54,674 nt of DNA from an uncultured Clostridia bacterium (GTDB lineage: Bacteria; Bacillota_A; Clostridia; Oscillospirales; Oscillospiraceae), in assembly GCA_949289625.1 (NCBI GenBank), contig CASEPH010000255.1, forward strand, positions 1 to 54,674, given 5' to 3'. Shown piece by piece: positions 34,636 through 43,231 of this stretch (position 1 is its first letter; every line of letters starts with the position of its first letter). Position numbers and translations under genes: made by a program. The notes below the pieces were generated by a model that had not been told where the DNA came from, ran no database searches, and saw nothing but the letters and a program-made list of their open reading frames with translations.

Positions 34636-34807
34636 GTCGGATTTCCTTGATATTTTTTTCTAGCTTGGACCGGGCTCCCAGGATCTCATGGCCACAGCCC
34701 ATACATTTGAGCCGAAAGTCCATACCGGTCCGAAGGACCTTCCATTCTTTGGACCCACAGGGGTGCGGCTTTTTCATCACCAGAATATCTCCAAGTCTTA
34801 CATCCAT
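34622..34807 (-). CDS. DUF951 family small zinc-finger-like protein
   Basis: 61 residues. Matches the DUF951 pattern: LGDILVMKKPHPCGSKEWKVLRTGMDFRLKC then MGCGH, with three cysteines in CGS and CxxC arrangement that could bind zinc. Function unknown; in Firmicutes it is often next to replication or repair genes. SD GAGGTGA. Its 3' end overlaps recQ by 14 bp, so the two are probably coupled. Confidence 0.85.
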   Translation of the reverse strand: MDVRLGDILVMKKPHPCGSKEWKVLRTGMDFRLKCMGCGHEILGARSKLEKNIKEIRHDEA

Positions 34808-34876
34808 TTTTCGTCACCTCAACGCATAACTTTTCCTTCCTCCGGCAACAATAGGGCCGAAGGAGTGAAAATAACC

Positions 34877-35203
34877 ATGTCCATTACGATTACCTGTGAA
34901 TTTCAAAATCCATATCAGGCCCAGCAGGCCGCCCAGAGACTCCGTCGCCGGGGTTACACGGTGTCCGGTCTGTCCAGTCAAACATCGGCCTCCACCTCAG
35001 GGGCTCCCGTTCTGGTGGCATATCCCTTCGGTGCTGCCGGAGGCAACAGTTCCGGCAACAATCTGATGGCAGGGCTTCCGCCTTTGGCAGGCAACGGCGT
35101 CATGACTTCGGAAAGGAAACCGCTGATCTCCGTGCTCACCGACGATACCCAAACCGCCGATGCCAGAAATCTTCTGGAGGCCCTGGGTGGGCGTATCCTG
35201 TAA
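34877..35203 (+). CDS. Small unknown protein
   Basis: 108 residues from an ATG with AAGGAG about 11 bases upstream. The N-terminus MSITITCEFQNPYQAQQAAQRLRRRGY looks like a beta-alpha unit of a small ferredoxin-like fold (as in YflT/stress-protein types that re-sort heat-stress domains), followed by a Gly/Ser/Ala-rich loop and a C-terminal beta-alpha unit (PLISVLTDDTQTADARNLLEALG). I do not recognise the family. Shares strand with the S1 protein 78 bp downstream. Divergent from DUF951. Confidence 0.6.
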   Translation: MSITITCEFQNPYQAQQAAQRLRRRGYTVSGLSSQTSASTSGAPVLVAYPFGAAGGNSSGNNLMAGLPPLAGNGVMTSERKPLISVLTDDTQTADARNLLEALGGRIL

Positions 35204-35280
35204 ATTTCATTGGTTTGGCACAGGGGACCTTTTCCCCTGTCCTACATAAAACAACAAAAGTCAATCAGGGAGGAATCACT

Positions 35281-36189
35281 ATGAATCATACATATTACCC
35301 CGAGGGCATGTTTCCTTCGGAGCTGCAATGCACCGGCATGAGCCGGGAACAACTAAAAAAAGCCTATCTTGACGGCGTCATTCTGGAAGGCATCGCCCGC
35401 TCCGCCAACGCATCCCACGATCTGGTGGTAGATCTGGGCTGCGTACAGGGAATCATCCCCCGGGAGGAAACCGCCATCGGCATCGCCGACGGCAGCGTCC
35501 GGGACATCGCCATCCTCAGCCGGGTGGGCAAGCCCGTCTGCTTCCATATCACATCCGTGGAGGGACTATACGCCGACAAACCCACCGTCCTGCTTTCCCG
35601 CCGCAGCGCCCAGCAGGAGGCTCTGGATTATCTACTCTATCAGGTCCCCCTGGGCACCATACTGCCTGCTGTCGTAACACACCTGGACCGGTTCGGCGCT
35701 TTCTGCGATATTGGTTGCGGGAACGTATCCCTTCTGTCCATCGAACATATCTCCATCTCCCGGATCAATCACAGTCGGGACCGCTTCACTGAAGGACAGC
35801 ACATCTTTGTCGCCCTTTTGTCCCGGGATCTCCGGCTGAAACGGCTGAGCCTGACCCATCGGGAACTGCTGGGCACCTGGGCGGAAAACGCGGCCCAGTT
35901 CTCCCCCGGCGAAACCGTGGTGGGCATCGTCCGCAGCATCAAGGACTACGGCGTGTTCATCGAACTGGCCCCCAACCTCTCCGGGCTGGCGGAATACCGG
36001 GACGATTTGCTGCCGGGAGACCGGGTTTCGGTGTACATCAAAGCCATTTTGCCAGAGCGGCAGAAGGTCAAGCTCATCGTCATCCGGACACTGCCCCAAG
36101 AGAAATCCATCCCGCCCATCCGGTATTTTCAGGAATCCGGTTCCATTAACGGTTGGAGCTACGAGGAGGATGCTCTGGCCTACTGCTGA
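35281..36189 (+). CDS. S1 RNA-binding domain protein
   Basis: 302 residues, SD GGGAGG at 8 bases. Contains degenerate OB/S1-like repeats: an N-terminal one around VVDLGCVQGIIPREETAIG, a second around GTILPAVVTHLDRFGAFCDIGCGNVSLLSIEHIS, and a third, the clearest S1 motif, ETVVGIVRSIKDYGVFIELAPNLSGLAEYRDDLLPGD. It resembles short S1-like proteins of Clostridia often named ribosomal protein S1. Probably binds mRNA or ribosomes; its exact role is unknown. Its 3' end overlaps the convergent rarA gene tail to tail by 10 bp. Confidence 0.8.
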   Translation: MNHTYYPEGMFPSELQCTGMSREQLKKAYLDGVILEGIARSANASHDLVVDLGCVQGIIPREETAIGIADGSVRDIAILSRVGKPVCFHITSVEGLYADKPTVLLSRRSAQQEALDYLLYQVPLGTILPAVVTHLDRFGAFCDIGCGNVSLLSIEHISISRINHSRDRFTEGQHIFVALLSRDLRLKRLSLTHRELLGTWAENAAQFSPGETVVGIVRSIKDYGVFIELAPNLSGLAEYRDDLLPGDRVSVYIKAILPERQKVKLIVIRTLPQEKSIPPIRYFQESGSINGWSYEEDALAYC

Positions 36190-37451
36190 GGGCCTTTGAT
36201 TGCATCCCAGTAGGCCTTGGCCGTTTGTTCGATTTTGTTGGGCCCATACTCGTAGTACTTCCGGTCCTTCAGCACATCCGGCAGATACTGCTGGGCCACA
36301 TAGTGATGCTCAAACATATGGGGATACTGATAGGTGAGACCCCGTCCCAGCTTTTTTGCGCCGCCGTAGTGGGCGTCCTTGAGGTGGGCGGGGATCTCGC
36401 CGTTTTTCCCCTTTCGCAGATCCGCCAGGGCGTCGTCGATGGCGCATATGGCGGAATTGGACTTGGGACAGGTAGCCAGGAAAATCACAGCCTCCGCTAG
36501 GGGGATCCTGGCCTCCGGCAGTCCCAGCTGCAGTGCCGCGTCCACGCAGGATTTGACCACGGAAATGGCCGTAGGATAGGCCAGTCCAATATCCTCTGCG
36601 GCAATCACCAGCAGTCGTCGGCAAGCGGAAGGCAAATCGCCGCCCTCCAGCAGCCGAGCCAGATAATGCACCCCCGCATTCGGGTCCGAGCCTCGAATGG
36701 ATTTTTGGAAGGCGGAAAGCACATCGTAATGACTGTCTCCATCCCGGTCAAACCGCACCGCAGACTTTTGGGTCACAGCCTCGGCATCGGACAGGGTGAT
36801 GGGAAGGACCCCATCCCGTTCCTTTCCTGCCGAAAACAGCAGTTCCACCGCATTCATGGCCTTGCGAAGATCTCCCCCGCAGGCCAGAGCCACATGTTCC
36901 AGTGCCCCTGCCTCCGGCTGGGCCGACACATGTTCCTTTTCCTCCATGATCCGTACCCCACGCATCACCGCTTTTTGTGCGGCGGCCTCTGAGATAGGCT
37001 GAAACTCAAACACCGTGGAACGGGACAAAATGGCACCATATACATAAAAATACGGATTTTCCGTGGTGGAGGCGATCAGCGTCACTCGACCATCCTCAAT
37101 GGACTCCAGCAGAGATTGCTGCTGCTTCTTGGTAAAATACTGGATCTCGTCCAAATAGAGCAGCACCCCGTTGGGGGCCATCAGGGTATCCGGCTGGGCT
37201 AAAATCTCCTTCACCTCCGCCGTGCTGGCGGTGGTGGCGTTGAGCTTATACAGGGTCCGGCTGGTCTGGGCGGCAATGATACTGGCCACTGTGGTTTTCC
37301 CTGTACCGGAGGGACCATAAAAGATCAGGTTTGGGATCTTCCCGGATTCTATGATCCGGCGGAGCATTTTCCCCTCTCCCAGGATATGTTCCTGCCCCAC
37401 CACATCGTCCAGACTTTTGGGGCGAATTTCGTCCGCCAAGGGCTGATACAT
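36180..37451 (-). CDS. rarA: Replication-associated recombination ATPase RarA (MgsA)
   Basis: 423 residues. N-terminal AAA+ domain: MYQPLADEIRPKSLDDVVGQEHIL, Walker A FYGPSGTGKTTVASI, Walker B LLYLDEIQYFTKKQQ and sensor STTENPYF. The C-terminal RarA tetramerisation part contains SDPNAGVHYLARLLEGGD and YPTAISVVKSCVDAA. RarA/WRNIP1 acts at stalled forks and at single-strand gaps. SD GGAGGAGGG. It is preceded by an extended -10 promoter divergent from nth. Confidence 0.95.
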   Translation of the reverse strand: MYQPLADEIRPKSLDDVVGQEHILGEGKMLRRIIESGKIPNLIFYGPSGTGKTTVASIIAAQTSRTLYKLNATTASTAEVKEILAQPDTLMAPNGVLLYLDEIQYFTKKQQQSLLESIEDGRVTLIASTTENPYFYVYGAILSRSTVFEFQPISEAAAQKAVMRGVRIMEEKEHVSAQPEAGALEHVALACGGDLRKAMNAVELLFSAGKERDGVLPITLSDAEAVTQKSAVRFDRDGDSHYDVLSAFQKSIRGSDPNAGVHYLARLLEGGDLPSACRRLLVIAAEDIGLAYPTAISVVKSCVDAALQLGLPEARIPLAEAVIFLATCPKSNSAICAIDDALADLRKGKNGEIPAHLKDAHYGGAKKLGRGLTYQYPHMFEHHYVAQQYLPDVLKDRKYYEYGPNKIEQTAKAYWDAIKGPQQ

Positions 37452-37483
37452 GGAACTCCCTCCTCCGTTGTTTTTGAGACATT

Positions 37484-37492
37484 ATTATACCA
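37484..37492 (-). promoter_or_regulatory. Extended -10 promoter for rarA
   Basis: Minus-strand TGGTATAAT, 33 bp upstream of the rarA start. The -35 region is weak. Confidence 0.55.
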
Positions 37493-37507
37493 CATTTCGC
37501 AAAAGTA

Positions 37508-37516
37508 TGGTATACT
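37508..37516 (+). promoter_or_regulatory. Extended -10 promoter for nth
   Basis: Plus-strand TGGTATACT, 30 bp upstream of the nth start, facing away from the rarA promoter. Confidence 0.55.
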
Positions 37517-37545
37517 GAAAACAAACAGATTACGGGGTGAAATCC

Positions 37546-38193
37546 ATGGAAGTTACGGAAAAAGTCACAAACATACTGGAGGCGCTGAAGGCCCTGTATC
37601 CAGACGCGCCCTGCGCCCTGCACTACGGGAAGGATTATGAGCTGATGATCGCCGTCCGTCTCTCCGCTCAGTGCACCGACGCCCGGGTCAATCTGGTGAC
37701 GCCGGCTCTGTTTGCGGCCTATCCCACTCTGGACGCCTTTGCGGAAGCGGATATTGGGGACGTGGAACAGATGGTCCATTCCTGCGGCTTTTACCGGCAC
37801 AAGGCCCGGGATATTGTTCTGGCCTGCCGGATGCTCCGCTCGGATTTCGGCGGCAAGGTACCAGACAATATGGAGGACCTTTTGAAACTTCCCGGCGTAG
37901 GCCGGAAGACCGCCAACCTGCTGCTGGGAGACATCTACGGTCAGGAGGGCTATGTCTGCGATACTCACTGCATCCGAATCTGCGGCAAGCTGGGCCTGTC
38001 CCAGGGCAAAGACCCCCTGAAGGTGGAGATGCAGCTCCGGAAGGTGATTCCGCCGGAGGAAAGCAGCGACTTCTGCCATCGCATCGTCCTCCACGGCCGG
38101 GCCGTATGTACCGCCCGGAACCCCAAATGCAGCCAATGCACCCTGGCCCCCTACTGCGATTTCTTCACCGGGCTTGCGGAGGATGCCCAATGA
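37546..38193 (+). CDS. nth: Endonuclease III
   Basis: 215 residues. HhH motif with the catalytic lysine LPGVGRKTANLLLG, the catalytic aspartate in VCDTHCIRI, and the C-terminal [4Fe-4S] loop with cysteines spaced C-x6-C-x2-C-x5-C (CTARNPKCSQCTLAPYC). A DNA glycosylase/AP lyase that removes oxidised pyrimidines. ATG at 37546 preferred to GTG at 37537 because GGGGTGA is then 6 bases away. The VanZ-like gene starts on its stop codon (ATGA). Confidence 0.96.
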   Translation: MEVTEKVTNILEALKALYPDAPCALHYGKDYELMIAVRLSAQCTDARVNLVTPALFAAYPTLDAFAEADIGDVEQMVHSCGFYRHKARDIVLACRMLRSDFGGKVPDNMEDLLKLPGVGRKTANLLLGDIYGQEGYVCDTHCIRICGKLGLSQGKDPLKVEMQLRKVIPPEESSDFCHRIVLHGRAVCTARNPKCSQCTLAPYCDFFTGLAEDAQ

Positions 38194-38615
38194 GGCGGTC
38201 CATGAAAGCCATCTTGTGGGTGCTGTTTGTCGTGTATCTGCTCGTTTTGCTGCGGATCACCGTGTTTCGCTCTGATTTCGGTGCCCATTCCCTGTTCCAG
38301 GATGGACAGATCGTATGGATCCCCTTTGTGGGACTCTATCAAATCCTGCAAAACAACTTTTTCTATTTTCTCTACCTCTTTGTGGGCAACCTGATTTGGT
38401 TTGTTCCCCTGGGCTTGCTCCTGCCAGCCCTGACAGGCATTGGAAAACCGGTGCTTCTGATCGGATTTCTGCTATCCCTGGGGATCGAAATTTCTCAGTA
38501 CATCTTTGGCACCGGCGTCACCGAGGTGGAGGATCTGATCCTCAACACCCTGGGCACCGCTCTGGGCTACCTCCTGTGGCAACTGTTTCACCTATGGCGT
38601 CACCGTCACGCCTGA
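38190..38615 (+). CDS. VanZ-like membrane protein
   Basis: 141 residues with four hydrophobic segments (about 5-22, 50-75, 85-105, 117-133). The VanZ-like pattern is visible: VFRSDFG, NLIWFVPLGLLLPAL, and LLSLGIEISQYIFGTGVTEVEDLILNTLGTALGY, whose E-x-x-Q and D-x-x-x-N-x-x-G motifs are typical. VanZ raises teicoplanin resistance in one context; chromosomal homologues are common and of unclear function, so no resistance is claimed. GGAGG 8 bases upstream; overlaps nth by ATGA. Confidence 0.88.
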   Translation: MRRSMKAILWVLFVVYLLVLLRITVFRSDFGAHSLFQDGQIVWIPFVGLYQILQNNFFYFLYLFVGNLIWFVPLGLLLPALTGIGKPVLLIGFLLSLGIEISQYIFGTGVTEVEDLILNTLGTALGYLLWQLFHLWRHRHA

Positions 38616-38624
38616 CCGACCAAT

Positions 38625-38667
38625 AAAAATCACGCAGTTCATATTTGCACTCTGCGTGATTTTTTTC
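38625..38667. terminator. Bidirectional terminator between the VanZ-like gene and birA
   Basis: AAAAATCACGCAG/CTGCGTGATTTTT (38625-38637 with 38652-38664) with A-run and T-run flanks. It serves both convergent genes. Confidence 0.88.
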
Positions 38668-39655
38668 AAATGTACCCGTTGATGCCCCGGATGGAAACTT
38701 CCCCGGAGAACACCACCCCTTCTTCTCCGCTGTCATAGCGGACCAGAAGGGCTCCATTTTCATCAATCCCCATAGCCATGGCCCTTCGGACCTCGTCCCG
38801 CCGGAGGATTTTGACCGGTCTTCCCAGGGTAATGCAGTCCCGGGCATACTGTTCCATCCATTGGGCTTTTTTCGCCAGCATATCCTCGGACAACCGAAAC
38901 AGGGCTTCCATCAGCCTTGCCGCCATCTGGTTGCGGTCTACCGGCTGGCCCGTCTCCAGATAGAGGGAGGTGGCTTTCTGCCGCAATTCCTCCGGGAAGT
39001 CCGTCTCCCGGTGGTTACAGTTGACGCCGATACCGACCACCAGATATTCCAGGGTGCCGCTCTCCCATTCCGCGCTCATCTCCGTAAGAATTCCCGTAAG
39101 CTTTTTCTCCCGTAGGATCAGATCGTTGGTCCATTTGATTCCAGGCCGGATACCGCACACCTGCTCTACTGCATCACAGGTTGCTACTGCCGCCATGGCG
39201 GTAACATGAGCCACCTCCGCCGGTGCGCATTGGGGACGCAGCAGCACAGAAAGATAGACGCCCCGGCCCCTTGGGGACACAAAGCTTCTGCCCAATCTGC
39301 CCCGGCCTCCCGTCTGCTCATCGGAGATGAACACCGAGCCATGGGGCGCCCCCTGCAGGGCTTCCCGTTTTGCCCAGCTGTTAGTAGAATCCACCGTCTC
39401 CAGTACCTGCACGGTGTCCCGCCAGGGATGATTCCCCAGCAGTTCCCGGATTCCGGTCAAGTCCAGGGCATCCGGTTTTCCCACCAGACGATAACCCAGA
39501 TTGTTCACCGCTTCAATGGTAAAACCGGCCTCTCGGAGCTTCTTAACCTGCTTCCACACTGCCGCCCGGGTAATACCCAGTCGGGCCGACATCTCTTCCC
39601 CGGAGAGGAATTGATCTCCGGCTGCCTCCAACAGAGAACGCACATTCTCTTTCAT
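38666..39655 (-). CDS. birA: Biotin--protein ligase / biotin operon repressor BirA
   Basis: 329 residues. N-terminal winged helix (LSGEEMSARLGITRAAVWKQVKKLREAGF), so it can bind DNA, then the ligase core: ETVDSTNSWAKREA, the biotinyl-AMP loop DEQTGGRGRLGRSFVSP, and GIKWTNDLILREKKLTGIL, with a small C-terminal SH3-like domain. Attaches biotin to carboxylase or decarboxylase subunits and can repress biotin genes. ATG at 39655 (MKENVRSLLEAAGDQF) chosen because it gives the family N-terminus; the frame is open to 39688. Divergent from ylxM-ffh; no clear BirA operator was seen. Confidence 0.93.
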   Translation of the reverse strand: MKENVRSLLEAAGDQFLSGEEMSARLGITRAAVWKQVKKLREAGFTIEAVNNLGYRLVGKPDALDLTGIRELLGNHPWRDTVQVLETVDSTNSWAKREALQGAPHGSVFISDEQTGGRGRLGRSFVSPRGRGVYLSVLLRPQCAPAEVAHVTAMAAVATCDAVEQVCGIRPGIKWTNDLILREKKLTGILTEMSAEWESGTLEYLVVGIGVNCNHRETDFPEELRQKATSLYLETGQPVDRNQMAARLMEALFRLSEDMLAKKAQWMEQYARDCITLGRPVKILRRDEVRRAMAMGIDENGALLVRYDSGEEGVVFSGEVSIRGINGYI

Positions 39656-39751
39656 GGTAAACCACATCCTTTTTAGAAAATTTACCATTTCTCTCTAGGA
39701 TTCGCAAGTAGAAGACCAGAAAATTTATTTCAAGTGTAAAGGTTTTTCTCT

Positions 39752-39780
39752 TGACATTCCCCAAAAAATCAGGTATAATG
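39752..39780 (+). promoter_or_regulatory. Promoter of the ylxM-ffh-rpsP-khpA operon
   Basis: Perfect consensus: -35 TTGACA (39752-39757), 17-bp spacer, -10 TATAAT (39775-39780). Confidence 0.93.
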
Positions 39781-39818
39781 CCGTCTGTTAAGTCAAATGC
39801 CTTGACAGGAGGGACGAT

Positions 39819-40166
39819 ATGGAACGAGATATGCTCACCTGCGCCCTGCTGTTTGACACCTACGGCGACATGCTTACGGAGAAGCAGCGGCTGTGCTGTG
39901 ACCTCCGCTATAATCAGGATCTGTCCTTGGGCGAGATCGGCGAGCTGGAGGGCATCTCCCGGCAGGCCGTCCGGGATAATCTGGTCCGAGCCGAGGCCCA
40001 GATGCAGGAGTTGGAGGAGAAAATCGGCGCAGTCCGCCGAACCCTTCAGATCGAAGCCGCTTTGGAAGATCTATCGTCGGCTTCCCGTCTGGCAGAAACC
40101 CTTGGTCCCGCAGGACAGGAACTGGCCGCCTGCATCGCCCGCGCCACAACACGCTTAAAGGAGTGA
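39819..40166 (+). CDS. ylxM: YlxM/UPF0122 helix-turn-helix protein
   Basis: 115 residues. Sigma-70 region-4-like HTH: LTEKQRLCCDLRYNQDLSLGEIGELEGISRQAVRDNLVRAE, followed by a coiled coil. YlxM is nearly always encoded just before ffh and modulates the signal recognition particle GTPase cycle in some species. SD AGGAGGG at 6 bases. The ffh start is 5 bp after its stop. Confidence 0.92.
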   Translation: MERDMLTCALLFDTYGDMLTEKQRLCCDLRYNQDLSLGEIGELEGISRQAVRDNLVRAEAQMQELEEKIGAVRRTLQIEAALEDLSSASRLAETLGPAGQELAACIARATTRLKE

Positions 40167-40170
40167 CCCC

Positions 40171-41565
40171 ATGGCCTTTGAAGGTTTAACCGAAAAGCTC
40201 TCTGCAGCCTTTAAAAAGCTCCGCAGCAAGGGACGTCTTACCGAGTCCGACGTCAAGGAGGCCATGCGGGAAATCCGCCTGGCATTGCTGGAAGCGGACG
40301 TCAGCTATAAGGTCGTCAAGGATTTTGTGAAAAAAGTCACTGAACGGGCCGTGGGCAGCGATGTGCTGGAAAGCCTGACCCCCGCACAGATGATCGTCAA
40401 AATCGTCAATGAAGAGCTCATTGCCCTGATGGGCAGCGAAAACTCTAAGCTTACCATTTCCTCCCGGCCTCCCACCGTGGTCATGCTGGTGGGTCTCCAA
40501 GGTGCTGGTAAAACCACCAATGGCGCCAAGCTGGCAGGCCTGATGAAGAAAAACGGCAAGAATCCTCTCCTGGTGGCCTGCGATGTCTATCGTCCCGCTG
40601 CCATCAAGCAGTTGGAAGTGGTGGGCCAGCAGCTTTCCATCCCCGTGTTCCAGATGGGGCAGGCCAATCCAGTAGATATCGCCAAAGCCGGCGTAGCCCA
40701 CGCAAAAAAAGAGGGCTTCGACATGGTGTTCCTGGACACCGCGGGCCGGCTTCACATTGACGAAGCACTGATGGAGGAACTCTCCGCCATCAAAGCTGCC
40801 GTGGAACCCGACGAGATTCTGCTGGTGGTGGACGCCATGACCGGTCAGGATGCGGTCAACGCCGCTACCGCCTTTGACGCCCAGCTCAACATCGACGGCG
40901 TCATGCTCACCAAGCTGGACGGCGACGCTCGAGGCGGTGCAGCTTTGTCCGTCAAAGCCGTCACCGGCAAGCCCATTAAATTTGCCGGCACTGGCGAGAA
41001 GCTGGACAACATCGAACCCTTCCACCCGGAGCGGATGGCTTCCCGGATTCTGGGCATGGGCGACGTGCTGACCCTCATTGAAAAGGCCGAGGCTGCCATG
41101 GATAAAAAGAAGGCCGAGGAGCTGGAACAGAAGCTGCGGAAAAGCAAGTTCACCCTCCAGGATTTCTACGACCAGCTGGTACAGCTCAAGTCCATGGGTT
41201 CCCTGACCGACATTCTGGCTATGATGCCTGGGATGAACGCCGGTGCTTTGAAGGACGTCAAGGTGGACGAAAAGGCCATGTCCCATACGGAGGCCATTAT
41301 CCTTTCCATGACCCCCTATGAACGGGAAAATCCCAGTTGCATCAACCACAGCCGCAAGCAGCGCATTGCCGCAGGAGCAGGCGTTAAGGTCCAGGAGATC
41401 AACAGTCTGCTCAAGCAGTTCGAGGCTATGCAGAAGATGATGAAGCAATTCACCGGCGCAGGAGCCAGCAAGAAAATGAAAAAGCTCCAGAAACGGGGCG
41501 GCTTCGGCGGCATGGGTGGTTTTGGCGGCATGGGCGGCCTGGGTGGCTTCGGCGGATTCCGGTAA
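40171..41565 (+). CDS. ffh: Signal recognition particle protein Ffh (SRP54)
   Basis: 464 residues. N domain ([31 protein letters not shown]), G domain with [34 protein letters not shown] and [10 protein letters not shown], and a C-terminal M domain (IDHSRKQR-like [15 protein letters not shown]) that binds SRP RNA and signal peptides. The tail is a Gly/Phe/Met-rich repeat (GGFGGMGG) instead of a plain Met-rich end. It targets nascent membrane proteins to FtsY and the translocon. Confidence 0.97.
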   Translation: MAFEGLTEKLSAAFKKLRSKGRLTESDVKEAMREIRLALLEADVSYKVVKDFVKKVTERAVGSDVLESLTPAQMIVKIVNEELIALMGSENSKLTISSRPPTVVMLVGLQGAGKTTNGAKLAGLMKKNGKNPLLVACDVYRPAAIKQLEVVGQQLSIPVFQMGQANPVDIAKAGVAHAKKEGFDMVFLDTAGRLHIDEALMEELSAIKAAVEPDEILLVVDAMTGQDAVNAATAFDAQLNIDGVMLTKLDGDARGGAALSVKAVTGKPIKFAGTGEKLDNIEPFHPERMASRILGMGDVLTLIEKAEAAMDKKKAEELEQKLRKSKFTLQDFYDQLVQLKSMGSLTDILAMMPGMNAGALKDVKVDEKAMSHTEAIILSMTPYERENPSCINHSRKQRIAAGAGVKVQEINSLLKQFEAMQKMMKQFTGAGASKKMKKLQKRGGFGGMGGFGGMGGLGGFGGFR

Positions 41566-41645
41566 CGGCATCCAAACTGAAACCGTTCGTAACAAGCAAA
41601 ACGCTTTACGATAGATCGAGAAATATCTTTGGAGGTGAAATACCC

Positions 41646-41885
41646 ATGGTTAAAATCAGACTGCGCAGAATGGGCGCCAAGAAGGCTCCTTTCTACAGAA
41701 TCGTTGTTGCTGACTCCCGCAGCCCCCGTGACGGCCGCTGCATTGAGGAAATCGGCACCTACAATCCTCTGACCGATCCCGCCACTGTCACCGTTGACGT
41801 GGAGAAGGCACAGCAGTGGATCAAGAACGGCGCTCAGCCCACCGACACGGTGCGGGCCCTGCTCAAGAAGGCCGGCGCACTCTAA
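41646..41885 (+). CDS. rpsP: 30S ribosomal protein S16
   Basis: 79 residues starting [31 protein letters not shown], the S16 signature, followed by IGTYNPL. SD GGAGGTG. Between ffh and khpA as in many Firmicutes. Confidence 0.98.
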   Translation: MVKIRLRRMGAKKAPFYRIVVADSRSPRDGRCIEEIGTYNPLTDPATVTVDVEKAQQWIKNGAQPTDTVRALLKKAGAL

Positions 41886-41900
41886 TTCGGAGGAATGAAC

Positions 41901-42128
41901 ATGAAAGAGCTCCTGCTTTATATGGCACAGAATCTGGTGGACAATCCGGACGCCGTCTCTGTGACGGAGATTCCCGGTGAGGAAACCGTGCTGGAACTCC
42001 GCGTTGCGCCGGAGGACATGGGGAAGGTCATTGGCCGTCAGGGCCGGATCGCCAAAGAGATCCGTACCATCATCAAGTCTGTGGCTCAGCGCAAGGGCGA
42101 GCACGTCAATGTGGAAATCATTGGCTGA
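41901..42128 (+). CDS. khpA: KH-domain RNA-binding protein KhpA
   Basis: 75 residues with the type II KH motif VIGRQGRIAKEIRTIIKSVA. KhpA pairs with KhpB/Jag as an RNA chaperone. The ATG at 41901 has GGAGG at 7 bases; an ATG at 41895 is too close to it. Follows rpsP by 15 bp; here the operon ends, without the rimM-trmD-rplS genes that often follow. Confidence 0.93.
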   Translation: MKELLLYMAQNLVDNPDAVSVTEIPGEETVLELRVAPEDMGKVIGRQGRIAKEIRTIIKSVAQRKGEHVNVEIIG

Positions 42129-42132
42129 TCAA

Positions 42133-42168
42133 AGCATGCGGTATGACTTCATATCGCATGCTTTTTTC
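42133..42168 (+). terminator. Terminator after khpA
   Basis: AGCATGCG...CGCATGCT stem with an inner TATGA/TCATA helix (42133-42162) followed by a T-run. Confidence 0.93.
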
Positions 42169-42197
42169 TGTTTTTGAGGAAAATCTATCCTAGGTAC

Positions 42198-42225
42198 TTG
42201 TATTTGCCGTACTTTGCGGTATAAT
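42198..42225 (+). promoter_or_regulatory. Promoter of the folT riboswitch transcript
   Basis: -35 TTGTAT (42198-42203), 16-bp spacer, -10 TATAAT (42220-42225). The transcript would start a few bases before the aptamer. Confidence 0.75.
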
Positions 42226-42238
42226 GGGAATACATATT

Positions 42239-42339
42239 GGCAGAGTAGAGATCTGTGGGTCAAGTGTCCGGAGAACGGGGAGTTGTCTCCGGAACGAAAA
42301 AAGCATCCTTTTGCCGTGCAGATCTCGCATCCCGCTGCC
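42239..42339 (+). promoter_or_regulatory. THF (tetrahydrofolate) riboswitch aptamer
   Basis: P1 pairs GGCAG (42239-42243) with CTGCC (42335-42339). Conserved elements of the folT-type THF riboswitch are present in order: AGAGTAG, GGTCAAGTG, a closed GTCCGGAGA...TCTCCGG stem (42266-42293), GGGAGTTGT, AACGAA, and GATCTCGCATCCCGC near the 3' end. It lies directly upstream of an ECF folate transporter S-component, the usual target. Confidence 0.92.
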
Positions 42340-42351
42340 GCATACCGGAGT

Positions 42352-42393
42352 TCCTCCTCTATGTGGCAACATGCCATAGAAGGAGGATTTTTT
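42352..42393 (+). promoter_or_regulatory. Riboswitch expression platform sequestering the folT Shine-Dalgarno
   Basis: TCCTCCTCTATG.. (42352-42366) can pair with ..CATAGAAGGAGGA (42373-42387), burying AGGAGG (42381-42386). The stem is followed by six T residues ending at the start codon. It could block translation or terminate transcription. Confidence 0.7.
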
Positions 42394-43173
42394 ATGGAAC
42401 AAAACAATTTGGGCTATTGGCGCTGCGCTTGCCGGGAGCTGAGAAGCCTGCGTCGCCTCACCTTTGCTGCCCTGATCTGCGCTCTGAGCGTGGTGGTGGG
42501 CGCCCTGTATGTGGTGGTGGGCGACAATCTTCGGGTCTACTTCACCTTCTTTGTCTCCGCCGTAGGCTGTGCGGTCTATGGTCCTGTACTGGGCATGGTG
42601 GTGGCCGTGGTGACGGACACTCTCAATTTTTTGCTATTCCCCAGCGGTCCCTATTTCCCGGGCTATATGTTCAGCGAAATGGTAGCCGCCCTGATCTACG
42701 GGCTGTTTCTCTACCGCAGAAAGATCACCGTGCTGCGGCTCTTCTGCGCTAAACTCCTGGTGAACTATCTAGTCAACGTAGGTTTGGGCAGTCTCTGGAG
42801 TCAGATACTCTACGGCAAAGGCTATCTCTACTATCTGGTGAAAAGCCTGGTCAAAAATTCTCTGCTGCTGCCCCTGGAAGTCATGCTGATGGCAGCCCTG
42901 TTTGCCCTGCTGGTTCCCGTCTTCTCCCGGTTCGGTCTGCTACCGGGTCACGAAAAACGGGACCTTCAAAAACTGTCCATTAGCTCCAGCGCCTTTACAG
43001 TCTTTGGTCTGGATTGTCTCATCGGCGGTGGGTGTAGTCTCTACTATAGCACCACAGTCAGCTCCGGTGGTCCTGTCTTTCAAGGGCTGGGCATCGCACT
43101 GGTTGCCGTCGGCCTCCTGCTTCTGGTACTGGGTCCTGTGCTGCGGCATAGACGAAGCCACGCGGAAAACTAA
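42394..43173 (+). CDS. folT: Folate ECF transporter S-component
   Basis: 259 residues with six membrane segments (about 25-45, 48-70, 75-95, 105-122, 130-175, 205-250). The S-component pattern is visible: LTFAALICALSVVVGALYVV, GPVLGMVVAVVTDTLNFLLFPSGPYFPGYMFSEMVAALIYGLFLYRR. It binds folate and works with the shared EcfA/A'/T module, encoded elsewhere. The THF riboswitch upstream supports the folate assignment. Confidence 0.92.
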   Translation: MEQNNLGYWRCACRELRSLRRLTFAALICALSVVVGALYVVVGDNLRVYFTFFVSAVGCAVYGPVLGMVVAVVTDTLNFLLFPSGPYFPGYMFSEMVAALIYGLFLYRRKITVLRLFCAKLLVNYLVNVGLGSLWSQILYGKGYLYYLVKSLVKNSLLLPLEVMLMAALFALLVPVFSRFGLLPGHEKRDLQKLSISSSAFTVFGLDCLIGGGCSLYYSTTVSSGGPVFQGLGIALVAVGLLLLVLGPVLRHRRSHAEN

Positions 43174-43174
43174 T

Positions 43175-43218
43175 ATGAAAAAAGGCTGTGAAACCTGTCG
43201 ATCGGTTTCACAGCCTTT
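43175..43218 (-). terminator. Terminator after the lipoprotein gene
   Basis: Perfect 15-bp inverted repeat AAAGGCTGTGAAACC/GGTTTCACAGCCTTT (43181-43195 with 43204-43218). The T-run is on the minus-strand side; the plus side (folT) has no run. Confidence 0.82.
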
Positions 43219-43231
43219 GATCTTATTCCAG

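Noticed and set aside
38190..38615. Glycopeptide resistance gene vanZ
   Set aside because: Only the VanZ-like fold is supported; no other van genes are present and chromosomal homologues are common.
40186..41595. 469-residue minus-strand frame opposite ffh
   Set aside because: Shadow of ffh; product is His/Leu-rich with no motif.
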